From: Allochromatium humboldtianum
GTDB taxonomy: Bacteria > Pseudomonadota > Gammaproteobacteria > Chromatiales > Chromatiaceae
Assembly: GCF_013385175.1 (NCBI RefSeq)
Contig: NZ_JABZEO010000010.1
Coordinates: 62,001-126,000, forward strand
Length of the DNA: 64,000 nucleotides
Direction of reading: 5' to 3'
A program made the position numbers and the translations under genes. Positions 54,615-61,003 of the stretch are shown here, in pieces; within the stretch, counting starts at the first letter, position 1, and each line of letters begins with the position of its first letter. The notes below the pieces were generated by a model. The model made no database searches. It had not been told where the DNA came from and was given only the letters and a program-made list of their open reading frames with translations.

Positions 54615-54881
54615 TCAGGACGACGCTTCGAGGAAGATCTGAAACAGCACCTTTAGGGCCGTAACATCGAACAGCACGCCCGCCACGAACAGCGCCCCGA
54701 GCACGAACCACAGCCAGTCCAGCCGAACCGCCGACGCCCCTTCGTAATGCCCCTCGGCTTCCACTGTTACTGGCCACTTAAACTGATCCACCTCCCGCCG
54801 CCGGATCGCCCGCACACCGCTGAACATCAACCCCGCCCCGAGCAGCAGGGCCGCGCCATCGAGGAACTGGGTCTCGGTCAT
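54615..54881 (-). CDS. Small membrane protein
   Basis: An 88-residue protein with two hydrophobic segments (GAALLLGAGLMFSGVRAI and WLWFVLGALFVAGVLFDVTA) and a polar loop EVDQFKWPVTVEAEGHYEG. It lies between gldA and the zinc-ribbon gene in the same direction. No family is recognised. Confidence 0.6.
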   Translation of the reverse strand: MTETQFLDGAALLLGAGLMFSGVRAIRRREVDQFKWPVTVEAEGHYEGASAVRLDWLWFVLGALFVAGVLFDVTALKVLFQIFLEASS

Positions 54882-54899
54882 CAGGCCGCCGAACAGGCT

Positions 54900-56027
54900 T
54901 TACCCAACCCGCCGGTCAGCGCCGCTCCGATCCATGAACGCCCGGCCCAAGGCATCCGCCGCCCGGATGGCGTCGCTGACCGCCAGCCATGTCAGTGCAA
55001 AGGGTTCGTTGTGAGAGGTCTCGCCGGGGGCAATGGCGCGCTCGGCGATGAGACGCGCCTGCGCCGGCTCCAGCGACGCGATGCCCAGCTGACGCAGGGT
55101 CAGGGGCAGACCGACCGCGACACAGAAGGCCATGACCTCCTCGATCTCGGCTGTGGGCCGCCCTTCCATCACCAGCTGCACCAGCGTGCCAAAGGCGACT
55201 TTTTCGCCATGCAGACAGTCATGCGTCTCCGGGATCGCCGTCAGTCCGTTGTGGATGGCATGGGCCACGGCCAGACCACCGGACTCGAATCCGAGCCCGG
55301 AGAGCAGGATGTTGGCTTCAATGATCCGCTCCAGCGCCGGGGTGATAACGCCGGAACGCGCGGCGATCAGCGCCGCCTGTCCATCCTGGAGCAGGGTTTG
55401 ATAGCACAGGCGGGCGATGGCCAGAGCCGCCAGGGTATCGCCACCACCCAGGGTATTGGGCCGGGCGGCCCGTTGCACAGTCTCGGCCTCGAACCAGGTC
55501 GCCAGCGCATCGCCCATGCCCGCGACCAGATAGCGCACCGGCGCGCCGGCAATGACGGCGGTATCGACCAGCACCAGTTCGGGGTTGCGCGTATAGAACA
55601 GGCAGCGCTCGAAGACTCCGTCCTCGCTGTAGACCACCGATAGCGCACTACAGGGCGCATCACTGGCCGCGACTGTGGGACAACAGACGACCGGCAGGTT
55701 CAGGGCATTGGCCACGGCGCGTGCGGTATCGAGCGCCTTGCCGCCGCCGACACCGATGATACAGGTGGCGTTGAACTTCCGCGCCGCCTGCTGCCCGCGC
55801 TCGATTTCGGCCATCGAGCATTGACCGCCAAAGGGATGGACCTCGAACGTCAAGCTTGCCTGTTGGAACCCCTCACGCCACATCGGCTCGGTCTGAGCGC
55901 GCGCGGTGGGGCCGACGATGAACAGCGCGCGTTCGCCAATCCCCATCCTGAGCAGTTCCGGGGCCAGTTGACGGGTGGCCTCGCGGCCCTGGACGTAGCG
56001 CGACGGGGAGCAAAAGATCTTGAGCAT
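54900..56027 (-). CDS. gldA: Glycerol dehydrogenase (GldA-like)
   Basis: A 375-residue iron-type alcohol dehydrogenase that oxidises glycerol to dihydroxyacetone with NAD. The NAD site IIGVGGGKALDTA, the SDAPCSALSVVY segment, the GMGDALATWFEAE metal region and the HGEKVAFGTLVQL motif all match GldA. Length is typical. It heads a leftward set with the three small membrane protein genes. Confidence 0.92.
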   Translation of the reverse strand: MLKIFCSPSRYVQGREATRQLAPELLRMGIGERALFIVGPTARAQTEPMWREGFQQASLTFEVHPFGGQCSMAEIERGQQAARKFNATCIIGVGGGKALDTARAVANALNLPVVCCPTVAASDAPCSALSVVYSEDGVFERCLFYTRNPELVLVDTAVIAGAPVRYLVAGMGDALATWFEAETVQRAARPNTLGGGDTLAALAIARLCYQTLLQDGQAALIAARSGVITPALERIIEANILLSGLGFESGGLAVAHAIHNGLTAIPETHDCLHGEKVAFGTLVQLVMEGRPTAEIEEVMAFCVAVGLPLTLRQLGIASLEPAQARLIAERAIAPGETSHNEPFALTWLAVSDAIRAADALGRAFMDRSGADRRVG

Positions 56028-56079
56028 GACCAGAATCTCCAGACAGCGACGTGATTACTGGACGACGAAGGCGGAGGCA

Positions 56080-56556
56080 TCAGTCATGCCCCGCCGCCCC
56101 CTCAGCCAGTTCCATGATCGGCTGCTCGACGTTGCCGGCATAGAAGACGATCAGATCGACCGGCTCGGTGCCCGAGTTGTAGCCGAAGTGCGGTTCTCCG
56201 ACCAGCTCGACCAGGGCCTCGCCGGCCTTCAGGTGAAGGATCTCACCAGCCTTGGACTCGACGGTCAGTTCACCCCCGAGCAGCACGCCTGCGTTGATGA
56301 CCGGATGCTGATGCAGCGGCAGCCGGGCGCCCGGCTCGATGCGAAAGCGCAGAATGGTGATCTCGGGTTGCTCCGGTCGATAGGCTGGGAGCGGATGCCC
56401 GTTCCAGCTCTGGCTGGAGCGTATCAATCGCTGGACCTCGACGCCGGGAATCGTGGCTTGTTCGGCCGCCACGGGAGCGACGATCAGACCGCCGAGCAGG
56501 CTGAAGAGCAAGTACGCGCGGATGTGTCTCGAACACCAGGAGGATGGTTGGTTCAT
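56080..56556 (-). CDS. Exported cupin-domain protein
   Basis: A 158-residue protein with a signal peptide (LLFSLLGGLIVAPVAAEQ) and one cupin barrel: PGARLPLHQHPVINAGVLLGGELTVESKAGEILHLKAGE contains the metal ligands. It ends with VEQPIMELAEGAAGHD. The ATG at 56556 overlaps, on the opposite strand, the next start at 56555. The substrate is unknown. Confidence 0.8.
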   Translation of the reverse strand: MNQPSSWCSRHIRAYLLFSLLGGLIVAPVAAEQATIPGVEVQRLIRSSQSWNGHPLPAYRPEQPEITILRFRIEPGARLPLHQHPVINAGVLLGGELTVESKAGEILHLKAGEALVELVGEPHFGYNSGTEPVDLIVFYAGNVEQPIMELAEGAAGHD

Positions 56557-56881
56557 GGCGGTCCTTGATGCGAGTGATGTTCGGCGGATCTTACTCCGGA
56601 TGGCTGAGTCTGGAGCGCCGATCCATCGTGCGCGCGCGGCCCTGGAGGTCGGCGATCCGCTCGAACGGCGTCCGATGACCCGGCGCGACGGGAAGCCGGG
56701 GTGGGAGCTGGCCGATCGCCACGGGGTCGTGGTCGCGCGGATGGCGGCGAAGTTCCAGCCGCCGGACGGGGAGATCATGGCGGTGCGGGTGGCGGCGGTG
56801 TTGGTCAGGACGACGAAGGGGGATAAGGGGTGGCGGTGCGGGCGGTGGGAGTTGGTGGAGGTGGGGTATGTACCGGTGTGA
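56555..56881 (+). CDS. Hypothetical protein divergent from the cupin gene
   Basis: A 108-residue protein beginning MAVLDASDVRRILLRMAESG. A basic middle and GEIMAVRVAAVLVRTTKGDK look coding, although GC-rich. The start codon at 56555 lies within the start codon of the divergent cupin gene, which is unusual; ATG 56597 is an alternative. No family is recognised. Confidence 0.5.
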   Translation: MAVLDASDVRRILLRMAESGAPIHRARAALEVGDPLERRPMTRRDGKPGWELADRHGVVVARMAAKFQPPDGEIMAVRVAAVLVRTTKGDKGWRCGRWELVEVGYVPV

Positions 56882-56906
56882 CAGGATGACACCGTTTTCA
56901 CCCGTC

Positions 56907-57218
56907 TCAGTGATCGCCCCAGCTTTGCGCACCCCGGCGATAGGCACCGAGTTGGCGCAACAGGTCGGGGCAACCGGTCAGGGTGAGGGTGAGGTGCGCC
57001 CAGAGGTCCAGCGTCGGCGGATAGCGGGCGGGGTCGCGGTCATGGCGCTCCGAGGCTTCCATCCAGGACGCGCTGAAACCGGCCAGCCAGCCGCGTTGGG
57101 CCTGCATGTCGTTGAGCGGCGGATAGCGGTCGAGACGGGCGGCGCGGCCCTCGAACACGGCGGAGCCGAGCGCGAACCAGTCTTCGGGTGTTGTGGGGTT
57201 GAGCGCGGAGATGTTCAT
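56907..57218 (-). CDS. Hypothetical protein
   Basis: A 103-residue protein beginning MNISALNPTTPEDWFALGSA. No signal peptide or membrane segment. A short helical protein, with GWLAGFSASWMEASERHDRD as the most distinctive stretch. It lies 71 bases past the hsdM stop codon, in the same direction, and could be the last gene of the restriction operon. Function unknown. Confidence 0.55.
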   Translation of the reverse strand: MNISALNPTTPEDWFALGSAVFEGRAARLDRYPPLNDMQAQRGWLAGFSASWMEASERHDRDPARYPPTLDLWAHLTLTLTGCPDLLRQLGAYRRGAQSWGDH

Positions 57219-57289
57219 CCGAGCATTGTCCCGCCGGCCCGGTGTGCGCCAAAGACAGAGATTGTGGGGAAAAGGGCCGACCCAAACGA

Positions 57290-58897
57290 TCAGGGCAAAG
57301 GCGGCAAGCCTAGCTCTTTGAGAAAGGCGTTGTGCGTCTCTTTGGACGCGCTGATTTTCTGCTCCAGCGCCAATAATTCCCCATTCACCGCGCCGAGATC
57401 GATTTCGTCCTCCGCGATGGCGGTACTGACATAGCGCGAAATGTTCAGGTTGTAGTCGTTCTTCTCGATCTCTTCCATGCCGACGCGCCGCGCGTAGCGG
57501 TCTTCTTTGCGTCGATGTTGGTAGGTCTCGACGATCTTGTCGATGTGCTCGGGCAGTAGGACGTTCTGGCGTTTGCCTTTCTCGAAATGCTCGGCGGCGT
57601 TGATGAAGAGCACGTCGTCAGGTTTTTTGCACTTCTTCAGCACCAGGATGCAGACCGGGATGCCGGTGGAGAAGAACAGATTCGCCGGGAGGCCGATGAC
57701 GGTGTCGATGTGGCCGTCTTTGAGGAGTTTGGTGCGGATGCGGGCTTCGACGCCACCACGAAACAGGACGCCGTGGGGCAAGATGATCGACATCGTGCCT
57801 TCTTCGCTGAGGAAGTTGAAACCATGCAACAGAAAGGCGAAGTCGGCGGCGGATTTGGGCGCGAGGCCGTGGCTCTTGAAGCGGAAGTCCTCGCCCAGCG
57901 CCTCGTTAGGCTCCCAGCGGTAGCTGAAGGGCGGATTGGCGACTACCGCATCGCATTTGAGCTTCTTGGCCGGGTTCATCTCGCTGAGCAGCGGCCAGTC
58001 GTTGGTCAGCGAATCGCCGTGGTAGATGTCGAACTCGGTGTCCTTCATCCCGTGCAGCAGCATGTTCATGCGCGCCAGGTTGTAGGTGGTGATGTTCTTT
58101 TCCTGCCCGTAGATCATGCCGATGCCATGCGGCCCCATCTGCTGGCGGACGTTGAGCAGCAGCGAGCCGGAGCCACAGGCGAAGTCGAGCACGCAGTTGA
58201 GCTTCTTCTTCTTGCCGGTGGCCGGCTCCTGGCTGTCAAGGGTGACGATGCGCGAGAGGATGGTCGAGAGCGTTTGCGGGGTGTAGAACTCCCCGGCCTT
58301 TTTGCCGGAACCGGCCGCAAACTGCCCAATCAGGTACTCGTAGGCGTCGCCAAGGGTGTCGCTGTCGGTGGAAAACTGCGCGATTCCCTCGGCGATCTTG
58401 GTGAGGATGGCGCACAGCTTCTTGTTGCGGTCCGCCGGGGTGCGGCCCAGCTTCTCCGAGTTGAGGTTGATCTCGGAGAAAAGCCCCTGAAAGGTGCTGG
58501 CAAAGGATTCGTTCTCGATGTACTGCAAGCCGCGCTCCAAGGTTTGCAGCAGTTCCTTGTCCTGGGTGCGGGCGCGATCATAGAGGCTGCTCCAGAGATA
58601 ATCGGGGTGGATCACATAATGCACCTTGCGGCGCATCTGCTTCTCGAACTCCGGCACGTCCCCGGCGTTGTCCGCGTACCAGACCGACAGCGGCGCGCGG
58701 CGGTCCTCGGTGGCGAGTTGGGGGTAGTCCGCCCCCAGCTCTTTCCAAGCCGCCGCCTCGTAGTTGTCCGAGAGGTAGCGCAGGAACAGAAACGACAGCA
58801 TGTAGTCGCGGAAGTCGTCGGCGTTCATCGCGCCGCGCAGGTCGTCGGCGATGGCCCAGAGGGTTTTGCCGAGTTGGCTGAGTTGGTCTTTGGTCAT
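57290..58897 (-). CDS. hsdM: Type I restriction-modification methyltransferase subunit HsdM
   Basis: A 535-residue N6-adenine DNA methyltransferase. The N-terminal HsdM_N region is followed by the SAM motif LDFACGSGSLLL near residue 235 and the catalytic NPPF in VVANPPFSYRW near 320. The C-terminal coiled part contacts HsdS. It overlaps hsdS by four bases, in the operon order hsdR-dinD-hsdS-hsdM. Confidence 0.95.
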   Translation of the reverse strand: MTKDQLSQLGKTLWAIADDLRGAMNADDFRDYMLSFLFLRYLSDNYEAAAWKELGADYPQLATEDRRAPLSVWYADNAGDVPEFEKQMRRKVHYVIHPDYLWSSLYDRARTQDKELLQTLERGLQYIENESFASTFQGLFSEINLNSEKLGRTPADRNKKLCAILTKIAEGIAQFSTDSDTLGDAYEYLIGQFAAGSGKKAGEFYTPQTLSTILSRIVTLDSQEPATGKKKKLNCVLDFACGSGSLLLNVRQQMGPHGIGMIYGQEKNITTYNLARMNMLLHGMKDTEFDIYHGDSLTNDWPLLSEMNPAKKLKCDAVVANPPFSYRWEPNEALGEDFRFKSHGLAPKSAADFAFLLHGFNFLSEEGTMSIILPHGVLFRGGVEARIRTKLLKDGHIDTVIGLPANLFFSTGIPVCILVLKKCKKPDDVLFINAAEHFEKGKRQNVLLPEHIDKIVETYQHRRKEDRYARRVGMEEIEKNDYNLNISRYVSTAIAEDEIDLGAVNGELLALEQKISASKETHNAFLKELGLPPLP

Positions 58898-60144
58898 GCG
58901 GCCACGGCCTCCGGGCCGGGGAAGAGTTGTTGCATCAGCCCTTTCTTGTGGGTCTTGAGGGCGTCGAGCTTATCCGCTTGGGTGGCGATCAATGCGTCGA
59001 GGGAGGAGAGGCAGTTGGCGATTTTTTGTTGTTCACCTAAAGTTGGCTGAGGCAGAGGAATTTGGGCGAAATCTTTATAATAAAGTCGCAAGCGGTCTTT
59101 AGTTAAACCTTGCGAATGTGCGGTTAGTACCTGCAAAGATTGTGGCAGTTTGAGAAAGTAGCCGTAGAATTCTGCGCAAACACCGTCAGATGGTGCCAAT
59201 ATGACGTATGCGGGACTAACCATGCAATCTTCAATAGCGACGCCAGAAGCCCCCTGCCACATCCGCATCATGTTGTAGGCAATGTCATGCTTATGAACTT
59301 TCTTGTTACCAGTCGAGTGAGAAATATCATCGATCTTTCTATCAAGAGAATCGCGTTTGGCTAAACCGTTGTTCATTGTGACTGAGTATATTGGCAGGCC
59401 GTCTTCACCATGCTCAACTCTGTTTGAGAAAAGATACTTCGCTTTCGTAAATTTCCACTCCCCCGCCTCCCGAAACTCGGGAAAGCGCAAGCGGGGGACG
59501 GTTTCGCCCTCGCGGGGGAAGAGCTGCTGCATCAGCCCTTTCTTGTGGGTCTTGAGGGCGTCAATTTTGTCCGCTTGGGCGGCGATCAGCGCGTCGAGGG
59601 AGGAGAGGCAATTCGCAATTCTTTGCTGCTCGGCTGGCTGCGGTAGCAATAGCTCAAGTCCTTTCAACTTGTCGGTATTCAGTCGACCCGTTCCGTGGCC
59701 CGCGATGTCGACCATCTTCAATAGCCTGTGCTTATTCCCCAATAGCAAAAGACCCAAGAACAGCCCATCCACATCTTTTTTCGGACGAAGGGCTTTTACA
59801 TCTTGGTTAAAGCTCATCTTTCGGCGCAGAACGCAGATCGGTACATCTTTGAGCAAGGTCATCCCACGAGTCAGCATCAATAGCGTACCCGTGGGTACCA
59901 GCTTTGCACCCTCATCGACGGCCGCCGTCGAGATGTGATCTTCGGTATCTTCCAAAAAGAATTGCTTCATGTCCTTCGCCGACACCCACGGAATCGAGCC
60001 ATTCCAAAACTCGGGGTTGGCCTTTGAAGGAGTGCCGCCCGATCGCATGACAACAAGCTGCTCTAGAGTTGACTGTTGCCACTTCCCCACCTCCCGAAAC
60101 TCAGGGAACCGCAACCTCGGCACCAGTGCTTTTCCCTCGCTCAT
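58894..60144 (-). CDS. hsdS: Type I restriction-modification specificity subunit HsdS
   Basis: A 416-residue protein with two target-recognition domains. Each begins PRLRFPEFRE and each is followed by a near-identical helical spacer (CLSSLDALIAAQADKIDAL and CLSSLDALIATQADKLDAL, then KTHKKGLMQQLFP). The halves give the two parts of the bipartite target. The DNA encoding the spacers is repeated over about 110 bases (58,915-59,028 and 59,515-59,628). It overlaps both neighbours by four bases. Confidence 0.94.
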   Translation of the reverse strand: MSEGKALVPRLRFPEFREVGKWQQSTLEQLVVMRSGGTPSKANPEFWNGSIPWVSAKDMKQFFLEDTEDHISTAAVDEGAKLVPTGTLLMLTRGMTLLKDVPICVLRRKMSFNQDVKALRPKKDVDGLFLGLLLLGNKHRLLKMVDIAGHGTGRLNTDKLKGLELLLPQPAEQQRIANCLSSLDALIAAQADKIDALKTHKKGLMQQLFPREGETVPRLRFPEFREAGEWKFTKAKYLFSNRVEHGEDGLPIYSVTMNNGLAKRDSLDRKIDDISHSTGNKKVHKHDIAYNMMRMWQGASGVAIEDCMVSPAYVILAPSDGVCAEFYGYFLKLPQSLQVLTAHSQGLTKDRLRLYYKDFAQIPLPQPTLGEQQKIANCLSSLDALIATQADKLDALKTHKKGLMQQLFPGPEAVAA

Positions 60145-60986
60145 TGATCCTCCAACCCGTCAGGGTTCTTCAGCGCTTTCTTTTCCGCCGACGCGAGCCG
60201 ACGCTCCACCTTTTTCACGTCTTCGGCGGGCGGCAGGCTTTCGGGGCGGATGCCCCGATCCAGCAGGGTCTGACGCACCGCCGCGTTGTTCGTGACATGT
60301 TCGTGCGATATCTGCGGCTCGCTCTGCATCTGTTGCGTGCGGGCGTTGTGGATGGTGATCTCGGTGGCGAAGTCTTTGGCCTTGAGGATGATGGTGGGCG
60401 CGAAGTCGGCCAGCGGGCGGTTCTCCGGCACCCGCCATTGCGCCTTCATCGCCTGGGTGCTCTTGCCGAAGAGCGCGGTATCGCCTTTGCTACGGATCAG
60501 GGCAAAGTTCCGGTTGCCGCCGGTTTGTTCGTAGATGACATCCGACAGCTCTTTCTCGGTCGTGGAGAGTTTCTTGCGGGCCGAGACCCGTTCAGCCTCC
60601 AGCAGGCGCTGTTCGATCAATTCCGCCTTGCGGGTCTGCATGGCGAAGTAGGTTTGCGCAAAGGCGATCGCCTGCTTGGCCGGATCGCCGTTCTGGGCGA
60701 TCAGATAGCAGGCGTAGCGCGTCAGCATGATGTCGCTGATCTCGCGTTGGCTGCCGGAGCCGAGTTCGACCATTTTCCCGACATCGGCAAAATGGTCGGC
60801 GATGTCGTGGCCCGACACCTCGCAGGCGGTCTTCGCTTTGGAGACGACATTGAGGAAATTGTCCCACTTAGTGTACTCCAGCAAATGCTGTACATCACGG
60901 GCCAGCCAATACTCGACGCCGTTCTCGGTCTCCTGGGCGTGGCCCTCGAAACTTTCCGTCATGGCGTGGACAAAATCATTGTGCAT
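60141..60986 (-). CDS. dinD: DNA-damage-inducible protein D (DinD)
   Basis: A 281-residue protein of the DinD family, first known as a LexA-controlled E. coli gene. Features: VEYWLARDVQHLLEYTKWDNF (Bro/antirepressor-like N terminus), DIMLTRYACYLIAQNGDPAKQ, and RKKLSTTEKELSDVIYEQTG. It lies between hsdR and hsdS and is coupled to hsdS by a four-base overlap. DinD genes are often found inside type I operons, possibly modulating restriction. No LexA box was identified. Confidence 0.88.
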   Translation of the reverse strand: MHNDFVHAMTESFEGHAQETENGVEYWLARDVQHLLEYTKWDNFLNVVSKAKTACEVSGHDIADHFADVGKMVELGSGSQREISDIMLTRYACYLIAQNGDPAKQAIAFAQTYFAMQTRKAELIEQRLLEAERVSARKKLSTTEKELSDVIYEQTGGNRNFALIRSKGDTALFGKSTQAMKAQWRVPENRPLADFAPTIILKAKDFATEITIHNARTQQMQSEPQISHEHVTNNAAVRQTLLDRGIRPESLPPAEDVKKVERRLASAEKKALKNPDGLEDQ

Positions 60987-61003
60987 GTCTCGATTTCCCC
61001 TTG

